A DNA stretch of 64,000 bases from Lachnospiraceae bacterium AM93-12TA (GCA_027698105.1 JAQERH010000005.1:35840-99839), one strand, 5' to 3'; counted from the first letter of the stretch, positions 41,521 through 50,890 are shown. Notes: a model not told the origin generated them from the sequence alone. A program made the numbers and translations.

Positions 41521-42096
41521 ATGCCAGAAGGAAAAGCTAATAAAGTAAAATTTAATATCAAAAATGTTCACTATGCACTGCTGAAAGAAAGCGAAGGCGG
41601 AGCTGTAACGTGGGAAAAGCCGGTCAAAGTTCCAGGAGCTGTATCAATCGCTTTAGATGCCAGCGGAGAAATTACCCCCTTTTATGCAGATGGAATGGTT
41701 TACTATCAGACAAGTTCCAATACCGGTTATGAGGGAGATTTGGAGATGGCGATGGTTCCGGATTCTTTCCGGATTGATGTGCTGAAGGAGCAGAAAGATA
41801 CCAAGGGAGTGCTCATTGAGAACGCGAATGTGGAGACAGCAAAATTTGCCCTGTTATTCGAGTTTGATGGGGATCAGAAGTCAGTACGTCATGTCCTTTA
41901 TAACTGCACGGCTACCAGACCCTCTGTAGAAGGAGAAACAACAGAGGACACGAAAGAACCGACCACAGAAACATTGTCCATTAGTGCAGCGCCGCTGGCC
42001 GATGGAAACGTAAAGGCAAAAACCGGAGCTGAAACAGATGAAGCAACTTATAATGGCTGGTATGAAAGTGTTTACGTGACAGGCTCTGATGCGTAG
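41521..42096 (+). CDS. Major tail (tube) protein
   Basis: A 191-residue protein with the siphovirus tube signature: NVHYALLKESEGGAVTWEKP near the start, GAVSIALDASGEITPFYADG, and a C-terminal acidic segment with TEDTKEPTTETLSISAAP. It polymerises around the tape measure protein. Confidence 0.9.
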   Translation: MPEGKANKVKFNIKNVHYALLKESEGGAVTWEKPVKVPGAVSIALDASGEITPFYADGMVYYQTSSNTGYEGDLEMAMVPDSFRIDVLKEQKDTKGVLIENANVETAKFALLFEFDGDQKSVRHVLYNCTATRPSVEGETTEDTKEPTTETLSISAAPLADGNVKAKTGAETDEATYNGWYESVYVTGSDA

Positions 42097-42107
42097 GAAG
42101 GAGAAAT

Positions 42108-42491
42108 ATGCTTAGAAAACAGATTGAGATTGATGGACATTGCGTAGAATTTAAGGCTTCTGCGGCAGTACCCAGAATGTACCGACTGAAATTTGGCAGA
42201 GATATTTTTAAGGATCTGACTAAAATTGCAGAGCATATGAAGGAAGAAAAAGAAAAGGAAGAGGATGGCAGTAGCCTTCCGATTGAGGACTTGGAGCTTT
42301 TTGAGAATGCTTCCTATATCATGGCCAAACATGCAGATCCGTCCATACCAAACTCTATTGAGGAATGGCTGGAACAGTTTAACACATTTTCCATTTATGA
42401 GGTTCTTCCTCAGATCATGGAACTGTGGAGCCTGAACATTCAGACAGACGTGGAAAATAAAAAAAAATTAAGCCAACTGTCCGGGAAATAA
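42108..42491 (+). CDS. Tail assembly chaperone gpG-like (short form)
   Basis: A 127-residue protein starting LRKQIEIDGHCVEFKASAAV with YRLKFGRDIFKDLTK, the pattern of tail chaperones between tube and tape measure genes. It ends just after a run of nine A residues; a fraction of ribosomes should shift there to make the longer GT form. Confidence 0.88.
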   Translation: MLRKQIEIDGHCVEFKASAAVPRMYRLKFGRDIFKDLTKIAEHMKEEKEKEEDGSSLPIEDLELFENASYIMAKHADPSIPNSIEEWLEQFNTFSIYEVLPQIMELWSLNIQTDVENKKKLSQLSGK

Positions 42492-42652
42492 CCACACCTT
42501 TGTTCCTGCTCCGATGCACACAGCTGGGAATTCCTGTCCGGGATCTGGAATTACTCAGTGTGGGAGTGGTGCTTGATATGCTGTCAGAAAGCTCAAATGA
42601 CAACGTTGAGTATCCGTACCAGGCAACACAGGAAGACTTTGATCGGTTTTAA
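42108..42652 (+). CDS. Tail assembly chaperone gpGT-like, made by -1 frameshift
   Basis: The slippery run of nine As (42459-42467, read AAA AAA AAA TTA) allows a -1 shift. In the -1 frame a coding extension follows to the TAA at 42650-42652: it contains TTPLFLLRCTQLGIPVRDLE and ends EYPYQATQEDFDRF, the usual T-domain. This extension has no start of its own. The G/GT ratio controls tape measure loading in lambda-like tails. The exact slip codon is inferred. Confidence 0.85.
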
Positions 42653-42700
42653 TTGTCAGGGGAATCATGCCGTGGTACAATTCAGACAGGAGGAGTGAGC

Positions 42701-42952
42701 ATGGGGAAAAAAGAAACAAAAACATGGGATGACCGATTCTGTAGCTGGAAGTTCCTATTCTATACCCTGATTTTTTTCTGGCCTTTGTCGGTATATGGAT
42801 ATTTCAGAGAAAAGGCATTGATGAAAAAACAGGGTGTAAAAAAATGGGGAGGATTTACCAGAAATTTATATGTCGGAACAGCAGTTGTGATGATTCCGGT
42901 TATGACATTTTTCTGGTGGATTGCATTTTTGTATATCACATACTATATATAA
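42701..42952 (+). CDS. Two-helix membrane protein in the tail operon (83 aa)
   Basis: AGGAGGAG precedes the ATG. Two hydrophobic segments (FLFYTLIFFWPLSVYGYF; VGTAVVMIPVMTFFWWIAFL) separated by a basic loop. It stands between the chaperone and the tape measure genes, an unusual spot for a membrane protein, and may be cargo. Function unknown. Confidence 0.65.
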   Translation: MGKKETKTWDDRFCSWKFLFYTLIFFWPLSVYGYFREKALMKKQGVKKWGGFTRNLYVGTAVVMIPVMTFFWWIAFLYITYYI

Positions 42953-43029
42953 ACCAATCAGGTGTCTGCCGAAAGGCAGGCACTTTTTGTATGAATAACA
43001 AGGGCATTTATAAGCCATAAGGAGAGCCG

Positions 43030-46000
43030 ATGGGAGCAGAAAGAATCAAAGGAATTACAATTGAAATAGGCGGTGATACCCAGGGGCTGAATAAAGCCCT
43101 GAAAGAGACCAATGGAAGCATTAAAGACACTCAGACTCAGCTGAAAGATGTAGAACGGCTTCTGAAGCTGGATCCGAGCAATACCATTCTCCTGCAGCAG
43201 AAGCAGGAGCTTTTGGCCAAGAGCATTGAGGGGACGGAAAAGAAGCTGGAGACACTGAAAACGGCCAGTGAGCAGGCGGCCCAAAGTGCAGACAAGTATG
43301 ATTCTTGGAAAGAAAAATTCACTCCGATTCAGAAAGAGATTGACCAGACCAAAACGAAACTGAAGGAACTGGAAACAGCTCAAAGAGAGATGCAGGAGGG
43401 AGGACAGATCGAAACAGATCAGTATGCTGCCCTGCAGTCCGAAATACGGGAGACCAGCAGCCATTTAAAACGGCTGAAAAAAGATGCAGAGGCTGTGAAT
43501 ACAGAATTCGGCAATCCAATTAGTCATGACCAGTATAATGCTCTTCAGAGAGAAATCGCAGAGACAGAAGCCAATTTAAAAGCTTTGAAGAATTCATCGG
43601 AGCAAACAGAACAAGCACTTAAGGGCATGGGAACAGCTTCCGAAGGAACCTCCAAAAAAATATCAGGTCTTTGTGATGTAATAAACGGAGGAGCTATGCT
43701 TCAGGCCGCTGAGACATTATCCGGTCTAAGCGGAAGCATAGTGGATATTGGAAATAAGGCTCAGGAGGCTTTTGGTGAGGTAGAAAACGCCACATCGAAA
43801 GCCTCTGCTTATTTTGGAGAGACGGGAGAAGCTGCCGGAAATACAGCTGATATTATCAAAAATGTCTATGGAGCAGGCGTTGGGGACAGCATCAATGGTG
43901 TATCTGATGCGGTTATTACAGTCAAGAAAAATCTTCAGGACTTAGATGCAACTGAACTGACTAATCTCACAGAGCAGGCCATTACTTTAGATGAACTGTA
44001 TGGTGTCGATATGAATGAGACCATGAGAGGTGTCAATGCATTGATGAAAAACTTTGGTCTGACTGCTCAGGAAGCAATGGATTATATTGTGACAGGTACT
44101 TCTAACGGACTCGATAAAACCAATGAGCTGGGAGATAACCTGAGCGAATATTCCGGAAAATTCTCCCAGGCCGGATATTCAGCCCAAGAGTATTTCCAGC
44201 TTCTCAATAATGGATTAGATGGCGGAGCCTATAATCTGGATAAAGTAAATGATGCAATCAACGAAGTGACAACAAGGTTATCGGATGGAACGATAGAAAA
44301 ATCATTAAGCTCCTACAGTTCGGAAACACAAGGGTTATTTCGCTCGTGGCAGGATGGAGGAGCGACACAAAAACAGGTCATTGATTCGATTGTCAAGGAT
44401 ATTCAGGGATGTCAAGGGCAGCAGGAAGCCCTTAACATGGCAGCCATAGCTTTTGGCACAATGGGAGAGGACGGAAGCCTGAAATTTATAAAGGCGCTGA
44501 CCAGTGTGGGCAAGACCTATGACAATGTTGGTGGATCGGCTCAAAACCTCTTCAATCAGACTTCGACACCGATGCAGGAGATGGAATCAAATACCAGGAA
44601 ACTGGAACAGTCTTTAGCGCCGCTGGGAGAAGTGATTTTTAATCTGGCTAATCAAATTCTTCCTGTATTAGTGTCGGGTTTTCAGACTATATCCGACTTT
44701 TTTAGCTCCCTTCCCGGTCCGGTACAGAATTTTATTGTCATTTTAGGCGGCCTTTTAGCTGTATTTACAGCGTTATCTCCTGTGATTGCTGCTATTGTTT
44801 TGGCCCTTACAACTCTTGGAACAGCTGTCCTGGGACCTATCATAGGAATTATTGCCGGTGTAGCGGCAGCCATTACAGGAATTATCGCTGTTATCCAAAA
44901 CTGGGGCGCGATTGTCCAGTGGCTGCAGAGCGTATGGGAAGTCTTGCGTCAGGTATTTGAAGCAGTATGGAACCGAATTATTTTATTTTTCACTGAGACC
45001 ATTCCGCAGGCCTGGAAAAGTCTGGTTGAACTTTTTCAGAGTATTCCAGAATGGTGGTCTGGCATATGGACTAAGGTTTCTGAAACCTTTGGACTCATAT
45101 GGACGGGAATGATGGAGAACCCAGTTTTGTCAGCCATAGTAGAGATGATCATTCAGCTGTGGAATAACTGCACAGAAAATCTGTCATTAATCTGGGAAAC
45201 AATCAAGACAGTGGCATTATCTGCCTGGGAACTGATTAAGAATACCATTCTGGGACCTGTTCTTTTGCTCTGCGATTTAGTAACCGGAGATTTCGATAAA
45301 TTAAGAACGGATGCTGAAAAAATCTGGAACAATATCAAAAATGCAGCGAATACCATATGGACTGCACTGAAAAATCTGGTTGTTAATTTGGCAGGAAACT
45401 TAAAAGATTCGGTTGTTGCCATTATCACAGGACTGCGGGATGCGGTTGCAGGACTGTGGACGGCGATCAAAGAGAAAGCATCTGAATTGTGGAATATCAT
45501 TTTAGAGACGATTGTAAAAATCGTAACAGACATCAAAGACAAGGCGGTGGAAACTTTCCAAAAATTAAAAGACGGCATTGCGGAAAAGGTAAGTTTAATA
45601 CCAGGAGTTGTAGAAGAAGGCTTCCAGGGAGCTATTGATTTTATTACCAGTCTGCCTAAAAAAGCAATTCAGTGGGGAAAAGATTTTATAGGAGGCCTGA
45701 TTGACGGAATCAAAGAAAAGGCCAAGGAACTGATTGACGCGGTGAAGGACATTGCAGACGATATTTCAGATTTTCTTCATTTCTCAAGACCAGATAAAGG
45801 GCCGTTGCATTACTACGAGTCTTGGATGCCGGATTTCATGATGGGAATGGAAAAAGGACTAAGAGATAATGCGTGGAGAGTGCTTGACCAAGTGAAAAAT
45901 TTAAGTACAGAAATGTCTCTTGCAATGCAGCCGCAGGCTCTTCAGCCTTCCAGATATTTGAATCTTAAAAATCATAATGTATTGAATGTCGATGGGAAGG

Positions 46001-46044
46001 TTTTGGCTGAAATTGTTGATGAGCACCTGGGGGTGGAATTATGA
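43030..46044 (+). CDS. Tape measure protein
   Basis: At 1004 residues this protein fixes tail length. Residues 1-200 are coiled coil (KALKETNGSIKDTQTQLKDV and repeated Glu/Lys heptads), 230-520 are the TP901-type TMP core, 560-640 are strongly hydrophobic (ILGGLLAVFTALSPVIAAIV), and the rest is Trp-rich repeats such as LWTAIKEKASELWN and a C-terminal FLHFSRPDKGPLHYYESWMP motif. Tail length predicted from this size is about 150 nm by the usual rule. Confidence 0.95.
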   Translation: MGAERIKGITIEIGGDTQGLNKALKETNGSIKDTQTQLKDVERLLKLDPSNTILLQQKQELLAKSIEGTEKKLETLKTASEQAAQSADKYDSWKEKFTPIQKEIDQTKTKLKELETAQREMQEGGQIETDQYAALQSEIRETSSHLKRLKKDAEAVNTEFGNPISHDQYNALQREIAETEANLKALKNSSEQTEQALKGMGTASEGTSKKISGLCDVINGGAMLQAAETLSGLSGSIVDIGNKAQEAFGEVENATSKASAYFGETGEAAGNTADIIKNVYGAGVGDSINGVSDAVITVKKNLQDLDATELTNLTEQAITLDELYGVDMNETMRGVNALMKNFGLTAQEAMDYIVTGTSNGLDKTNELGDNLSEYSGKFSQAGYSAQEYFQLLNNGLDGGAYNLDKVNDAINEVTTRLSDGTIEKSLSSYSSETQGLFRSWQDGGATQKQVIDSIVKDIQGCQGQQEALNMAAIAFGTMGEDGSLKFIKALTSVGKTYDNVGGSAQNLFNQTSTPMQEMESNTRKLEQSLAPLGEVIFNLANQILPVLVSGFQTISDFFSSLPGPVQNFIVILGGLLAVFTALSPVIAAIVLALTTLGTAVLGPIIGIIAGVAAAITGIIAVIQNWGAIVQWLQSVWEVLRQVFEAVWNRIILFFTETIPQAWKSLVELFQSIPEWWSGIWTKVSETFGLIWTGMMENPVLSAIVEMIIQLWNNCTENLSLIWETIKTVALSAWELIKNTILGPVLLLCDLVTGDFDKLRTDAEKIWNNIKNAANTIWTALKNLVVNLAGNLKDSVVAIITGLRDAVAGLWTAIKEKASELWNIILETIVKIVTDIKDKAVETFQKLKDGIAEKVSLIPGVVEEGFQGAIDFITSLPKKAIQWGKDFIGGLIDGIKEKAKELIDAVKDIADDISDFLHFSRPDKGPLHYYESWMPDFMMGMEKGLRDNAWRVLDQVKNLSTEMSLAMQPQALQPSRYLNLKNHNVLNVDGKVLAEIVDEHLGVEL

Positions 46045-46883
46045 TAAGACAATTTTACCTTGAAAACGAATATGGCCAGAGATGGGGGTTAAACTCCCCT
46101 ACCTCTGGCCTTTTGACTAAGCCAAGTGGATTGGGGTACAGTATGGATGCGTCATATGCATCTATTGGCCACAGCTTTATTCGGAATTACCTAAAAGAAA
46201 AGCAGCAGAGCATTTCAGCAACTCTGATTTTCGGAACAGAATCACCCTATAAGGCCTGCAGCAATTTTATAGCATATGTCAATGCAGCAGAGAGTCTGAA
46301 GCTGATCTACAAAACTGATGCGGGAGAATATTACAGGGATATGGATCTGGTGGAATTTGGAAAAACAGAAAAAACAGAAGCCAAAGTACTGGAGTGTCCA
46401 GTCAAGTTTAACTGCAGAAGCTTATTTTACTCCAATCAGGTGGATCGTTTTGTGGTGAGCCGTTCTAAAGGGGAGCTGCGCTGGGACTTTACATGGCCTG
46501 CCCGTTTTAATGACTATGGATTCCGAAGAGTCGTGATAGAAAATACCGGCCATGTGCCAGCCGGATTTGAACTGGAGATTTATGGATACTGCGAGAATCC
46601 TTCTGTTATTGTAACACAGAATGGAAAAGAATTGTCTCGCGTTCATTTCCCTACGATTCTTCAAGTAGGAGAGAAGATATTATACAGCTCTGTGGACGGG
46701 AACATTTACTGTTATCGTGTGGACGAAAGGGGTGTGGAGAGCAATTTCTCTGATTCCCTTGACATCAATAATACGAACTTCTTTAAGCTTCCTGTAGGAG
46801 ACTCCCAGATTGAATTTACCTCTGACACAGGAGCATCAAACCGAACGGTTATGACCATCTATCGATTTTATAGGGCGGTGTGA
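46041..46883 (+). CDS. Distal tail protein (Dit)
   Basis: A 280-residue baseplate hub protein with the Dit start (RQFYLENEYGQRWGLNS), GLGYSMDASYASIGHSFI and a C-terminal galectin-like part (RVVIENTGHVPAGFELEIYG). It overlaps the tape measure gene by 4 bases. Dit forms hexamers at the tail tip. Confidence 0.9.
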   Translation: MIRQFYLENEYGQRWGLNSPTSGLLTKPSGLGYSMDASYASIGHSFIRNYLKEKQQSISATLIFGTESPYKACSNFIAYVNAAESLKLIYKTDAGEYYRDMDLVEFGKTEKTEAKVLECPVKFNCRSLFYSNQVDRFVVSRSKGELRWDFTWPARFNDYGFRRVVIENTGHVPAGFELEIYGYCENPSVIVTQNGKELSRVHFPTILQVGEKILYSSVDGNIYCYRVDERGVESNFSDSLDINNTNFFKLPVGDSQIEFTSDTGASNRTVMTIYRFYRAV

Positions 46884-46884
46884 C

Positions 46885-47955
46885 ATGTTAGCTTATATTT
46901 TGGATCATCAGACATTAAAAATTAAGGATCTTTTAGAATTCGAAGACTATGAGTTCCGCGAAGATATCGAATATGCAGAAAAAAGTTCCATTACAGTGGC
47001 TCGAAAACCAGAGATTGAAGAAGATGATTTTGTATTTTGCAAAGACAATAACCAGAAAGTTTTTATCGGTATATGCGAAACCTTTGGCAGCGGAAGCGAT
47101 AAAGCAAACTATCAGATTTCTTTACTGCAAAAGGAAAATCTGTTTGATAGAGAGATTTTTGTAGAACATGAAGATCTGATTGAACAGTCGGGAATCGAAG
47201 ATTTTATTGTTCGGGCAATCAAGGACAATTTTACATCCAGCGGAGACAGCCAGATGGACAAAACCTATCTATCGGTGTCTGCCGATACCCATACTCCGAT
47301 AGCCGCCAAAGTGGAAGCGGAAAATGGAGTATATAATTTAAAAACATACTTAGGAAATGCCAAGCAGTATTATGGTATTTTTCTGGAGTTTTTATTTTCT
47401 GAACGATTGGAAATCCGGATCCGCAAAAAGGAAGAACCGCCTATTCCGATTGATATTGAAGTGACAGATATTTCAGACTACACAGAAACCTATTCTGTGT
47501 CGGTACTGGCGAAGCTTCTGGTAAATTGGAAAGTGCCAGATTCTCAGGATGAAGAAGGGAATCCGGTCACGGGAGCACTGAAAAGAAGGACTTTTTATCT
47601 GCTTGCTGACAGGACAATTACAGAGGATGGAGAAAGCGAAGAACGGGTAGCAGGAACCGTGAAAAGCATGTATATCGAGGCTCAGACGGAGGAGGAAATG
47701 CTGCAGCAGGTTTACAATGCTTTCATGGGAAACCAGTACAGCCACAAGGTTGCATTCAATTTGATAAAATCCAGCCGTCTCTATCCGGCAGAGCGATTCT
47801 TTGTAGGAAGAACCTGCACCATTAAAACAAAATCCGGCGTCAGGACATCGATTGTGACAAAATCGGAGGTAAAAAGTAACTCTGAAATGATTAGTCTGAC
47901 GTTTGGGAAACTGAAAGTTACATTAATTGAAAAATTGAGGAGGCAGAAATGGTAA
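46885..47955 (+). CDS. Tail-associated hub protein (Tal/gp37-like)
   Basis: A 356-residue protein with the N-terminal hub fold (MLAYILDHQTLKIKDLLEFE; YEFREDIEYAEKSSITVARK) and a C-terminal ending typical of Siphovirus ReqiPepy6 gp37-like proteins (RTSIVTKSEVKSNSEMISLT). It follows Dit. No lysozyme or peptidase domain is visible, so it seems structural only. Confidence 0.82.
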   Translation: MLAYILDHQTLKIKDLLEFEDYEFREDIEYAEKSSITVARKPEIEEDDFVFCKDNNQKVFIGICETFGSGSDKANYQISLLQKENLFDREIFVEHEDLIEQSGIEDFIVRAIKDNFTSSGDSQMDKTYLSVSADTHTPIAAKVEAENGVYNLKTYLGNAKQYYGIFLEFLFSERLEIRIRKKEEPPIPIDIEVTDISDYTETYSVSVLAKLLVNWKVPDSQDEEGNPVTGALKRRTFYLLADRTITEDGESEERVAGTVKSMYIEAQTEEEMLQQVYNAFMGNQYSHKVAFNLIKSSRLYPAERFFVGRTCTIKTKSGVRTSIVTKSEVKSNSEMISLTFGKLKVTLIEKLRRQKW

Positions 47956-48809
47956 ACGGAATCACATTTTCGGAGCAGCTGATTACCAGCGCCAACTTTG
48001 CACATTTCATGTATACCTTCCTGAATCATGCTAACGGCATTACGAAAGGTTGCGAGGTCAGCCATGCTAATGGAACGGTATATGTTCAGAAAGGCTATTT
48101 TATGGAGTTTGGCCGAATGGTGCAGGTGGTCGGAACAGAAGAAATAGAATCGCCAGACGTATTATCAGGACAGCTTTATTGTACTGTGGTATTTGAGATT
48201 GATTTAACCCAGGTCAACACAGTGGAAGAGTTCAAGCAAGGATATTTTAAAACCTTAACGGGAACGGAAACTTATCCAGAGCTGATAAAGCAGGATTTAG
48301 ACGGTGGCGGAACCAAGTACCAAATGCCTTGGTGCCAGTACATTAAGAAAACGGATGGAATCAGTGAATTCCGTGATATTCGTGAAATTTTAAATCTGGA
48401 ATCTGTGTGGGATTCAGTAGCCGGGCAGAATACAGAATATAAAAAAGAATTTGACCAGTATTTTGCGAAACAGAAAGCAGAAGTCGAAAGAATGATTGCG
48501 GAGCTGGAATCTCAGGGATATTTACTTCTCTCTACTGCGCGCAGAACGCAAATGGCTACATTGACGGCAGAGGGATGGCAAGGAGAAGGGCCGTATACTC
48601 AGACAGTAGATGTGTCTAATGTGAAGGAAAACGATACGCCGGTAGCCAAGGAATTGATCCCTAAAAGTGCAACCAAAGAAAATGAAAAGGCGATCCGCAA
48701 GGCTGCGGCCTGCGTCAGCTATTTTGAAACCGGAAACGGGACAGTAACGTTTACCTGCATCGGAAAGAAGCCAGCAACTGATTTTCAGGTAGTGGTAAAG
48801 GGGGTATAG
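47949..48809 (+). CDS. Baseplate/receptor-complex protein (286 aa)
   Basis: The N-terminal domain (NGITFSEQLITSANFAHFMY and VYVQKGYFMEFGRMVQVVGT) resembles the upper-baseplate module that anchors fibres; residues 140-175 are a helical linker, and the C-terminal domain is beta-rich. It overlaps the hub gene by 7 bases. Probably links hub to fibre. Confidence 0.7.
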   Translation: MVNGITFSEQLITSANFAHFMYTFLNHANGITKGCEVSHANGTVYVQKGYFMEFGRMVQVVGTEEIESPDVLSGQLYCTVVFEIDLTQVNTVEEFKQGYFKTLTGTETYPELIKQDLDGGGTKYQMPWCQYIKKTDGISEFRDIREILNLESVWDSVAGQNTEYKKEFDQYFAKQKAEVERMIAELESQGYLLLSTARRTQMATLTAEGWQGEGPYTQTVDVSNVKENDTPVAKELIPKSATKENEKAIRKAAACVSYFETGNGTVTFTCIGKKPATDFQVVVKGV

Positions 48810-48812
48810 GAT

Positions 48813-49781
48813 ATGGCAATGGGAATCTGGCTGCCGGGAGGCGGCGGGGCGGATCTGGATGCGGTGACAGCCAGCGCCGGAGACGTGCTGGCAGGGAAGG
48901 TGATCGTCGGCCCGGATGGGGAACCGCTTACTGGAACCCTGTCATTATCCGGAAATGCTTCTGACGGTCAGGTATTAAGCGGGCAGACGTATTATAATAC
49001 AGATGCCAAAACAAAAAGAACCGGTACGATGCCGAATAAAGAGGCTGTGAACCAGTCCCTTGCTATCAATGGGAGCTATACGATCCCAGAGGGCTATCAT
49101 AATGGCAACGGCAAGGTGACGCAGAGCGTTAAGACGAAGGGGGCTCAGACCTTTACACCAGGGCGAAGCAATCAATCGATCGGAGCTAACCAGTGGTTAT
49201 CTGGAGCGCAGACAATCATGGGAGACCCTAATTTAAAGCCAGAAAATATTAAAAAGGGCGTCCCGATTTTTGGAAACGTGGGAACGCATGAAGGATATGT
49301 TACAAGCCCATTAAATCTGTTTAACAAAGGTGTATGGAGTAATTTACAGACATCCGGCATTACTGAGACGTGGAAATGGGATAACGGTAGTTACTCCAAT
49401 ACTTATCCAGTCATCGAAGCTATAAATAGTGTTATTTTGATGAGAGTGACAATTAGAAATGATCAGACTTCTACTCAATATAAATGTAATGCAAGACTTA
49501 ATTCGACTGTAAATTTATCTGACTACAAGTATTTGAAATTTAATGTAAATCATACTGGAAATTTCCAGAGAATATACTTTGGAGTTTCTAAAAACTCTAA
49601 TTTGCAGGCATTTACATATGACTCTGTTTATTCTGAAACGACAGAAATAACAGGGGTGAAAGTTGTAGATATAAGTCGGCTCAGCGGTGATTATTTTATT
49701 TATCTCGGATTTGAAACTACTTATGAAACGACCCGCAATGAAGAATACTATGTAGATCAAATATTCCTTTCAAACACCTAG
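48813..49781 (+). CDS. Tail fibre/receptor-binding protein with divergent C-terminus
   Basis: A 322-residue protein. Residues 1-160 contain Gly-rich fibre repeats of the type DVLAGKVIVGPDGEPLTGTL and KRTGTMPNKEA...GSYTIPEGYH. After about residue 170 both base composition (AT-rich from about 49310) and sequence character change to a beta-sandwich-like domain with many Asn/Thr. This suggests that the receptor-binding tip was exchanged. No DGR elements are present. Confidence 0.8.
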   Translation: MAMGIWLPGGGGADLDAVTASAGDVLAGKVIVGPDGEPLTGTLSLSGNASDGQVLSGQTYYNTDAKTKRTGTMPNKEAVNQSLAINGSYTIPEGYHNGNGKVTQSVKTKGAQTFTPGRSNQSIGANQWLSGAQTIMGDPNLKPENIKKGVPIFGNVGTHEGYVTSPLNLFNKGVWSNLQTSGITETWKWDNGSYSNTYPVIEAINSVILMRVTIRNDQTSTQYKCNARLNSTVNLSDYKYLKFNVNHTGNFQRIYFGVSKNSNLQAFTYDSVYSETTEITGVKVVDISRLSGDYFIYLGFETTYETTRNEEYYVDQIFLSNT

Positions 49782-49800
49782 CGGTGAGGAGGTGATTTTT

Positions 49801-50091
49801 ATGAAAATTTTTGTAAATGAATTTCATCAGATAAAAGCCGTCCGGGAAAATACTACGGGCAACGATACATTAAAAGAAATCGAAGTTCCTGACGATTTTT
49901 TACAGCCGTTTTGTGCTACGGTGATTAAAGGCTTTTGCTATCAGATAAACGAAGATGGTTCGACAATGGTCTATCCATATAAAGATTTTGAACTTTTAAT
50001 GAGCATCCAGCAGTTCCATGAAGAGAAAGAAAAACAGGTAACAGAGCTTCAGCTGGCCCTGGCAGAAATGTATGAAGAGAGGCAGGTGTAA
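49801..50091 (+). CDS. Small phage protein after the fibre gene (96 aa)
   Basis: GAGGAGGTG precedes the ATG. The product has an alpha/beta N-terminus (MKIFVNEFHQIKAVRENTTG) and a C-terminal coiled coil. Position suggests a fibre-assembly chaperone or XkdW-like protein. Unproven. Confidence 0.6.
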   Translation: MKIFVNEFHQIKAVRENTTGNDTLKEIEVPDDFLQPFCATVIKGFCYQINEDGSTMVYPYKDFELLMSIQQFHEEKEKQVTELQLALAEMYEERQV

Positions 50092-50094
50092 TAA

Positions 50095-50229
50095 ATGGCT
50101 AAAATTTATGCTGATTTAGTGGAAAAGGGATTAAGAACTTTTGAACAGATTCCGGCACCTATTCGGAAAGCTGTTGAGGAGGAGCTTAGAAGCAGAGGAG
50201 AAGAGAAACTGTTTATGAAGGATAGATAA
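50095..50229 (+). CDS. XkdX/CD1375-like small phage protein (44 aa)
   Basis: The sequence MAKIYADLVEKGLRTFEQIP is the recognised core of the CD1375-like family found directly after tail fibre genes in clostridial phages. Function unknown. It starts 3 bases after the previous stop codon. Confidence 0.7.
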   Translation: MAKIYADLVEKGLRTFEQIPAPIRKAVEEELRSRGEEKLFMKDR

Positions 50230-50297
50230 AATAGAAACTTTGTGATATACTCTTCCTGTTACCGCCCCAATACTGGCAATAGGAAGGGGGTGTTCAT

Positions 50298-50384
50298 GTG
50301 GAAGCAATCACATCTCTTGTTATCGCAGTTGTGGCAGGCGTGATTAGCCATCTCGTCTGCAAATGGTTGGACGGCGATAAGTAG
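50298..50384 (+). CDS. Fst-like type I toxin, cassette 1 (28 aa)
   Basis: A 28-residue membrane peptide from a GTG: one hydrophobic helix (ITSLVIAVVAGVISHLV) then CKWLDGDK. This matches the Fst/Ldr-like plan of a membrane helix followed by a WLxxR/K-type end. GGAAGGGGGTG lies upstream and a TATACT box is near 50245. A convergent RNA gene shares the terminator at 50430-50460. Such toxins damage the membrane when the antisense RNA is lost. Confidence 0.8.
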   Translation: MEAITSLVIAVVAGVISHLVCKWLDGDK

Positions 50385-50429
50385 TCGGTAATCAGCCTAT
50401 GGTCTAAGACGCCATAACAAAAGGAATAG

Positions 50430-50505
50430 AAAACCCCGGAGGTCGCAACTCCGGGGTTTTCGTCTGTCAGTCATTCATGTGGAAAGACTCACATCTCTTT
50501 AGCCT
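50430..50505 (-). ncRNA. Antisense antitoxin RNA of Fst-like cassette 1
   Basis: On the minus strand, TTGTAA (50535-50540), 17 bases, TATAAT (50512-50517) would start an RNA near 50505 that ends at the bidirectional hairpin AAAACCCCGGAG/CTCCGGGGTTTT (50430-50460). Its first part is complementary to a direct repeat of the toxin start (CATGTGGAAGCAATCACATCTCTT versus CATGTGGAAAGACTCACATCTCTT), the same layout as pAD1 par. Confidence 0.75.
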
Positions 50506-50591
50506 ACTGGCATTATAGCATATGCGTATTTGAATTACAAGATACGTATGTGCTGTTTTTTTACCCTGAAATCAGGAAGGAGGTGAAAAAG

Positions 50592-50876
50592 GTGACACAG
50601 TCGGAAGTGGAAGTTGCGCTAGAACGGTATCGCAACGAGATTGGATCGCTGAAGCACCGCATGGATGAAGTGCAGAGAATTGTGGATGCAGTCCACAGTC
50701 TGGCCCAGCAGATGGTGGCCCAGACAGCAGAGATTAAGCATCTGGGGCAGGCGGTTGGGGAAGTGAAAAAGGATGTGGCGGAGCTGAAGGAAAAGCCGGG
50801 AACTCGGTGGGAGAGTCTGATCACTGGGCTCATCGGGGCGGCGGCAGGAGCGATTGGAGCGATATTCTTCAGGTAA
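50592..50876 (+). CDS. XhlA-type holin-associated protein
   Basis: A 94-residue protein with a long coiled coil (VEVALERYRNEIGSLKHRMD) and a C-terminal membrane helix (ITGLIGAAAGAIGAIFF). This matches the hemolysin XhlA family, which assists holins in phage lysis. The GTG at 50592 is preferred because GGAGGTG precedes it. It lies between the two Fst-like cassettes. Confidence 0.85.
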   Translation: MTQSEVEVALERYRNEIGSLKHRMDEVQRIVDAVHSLAQQMVAQTAEIKHLGQAVGEVKKDVAELKEKPGTRWESLITGLIGAAAGAIGAIFFR

Positions 50877-50890
50877 GAAAGGAGACAACT

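Noticed and set aside
48813..49781. Diversity-generating retroelement target in the tail fibre
   Set aside because: No reverse transcriptase, template repeat or Avd gene anywhere in the prophage.
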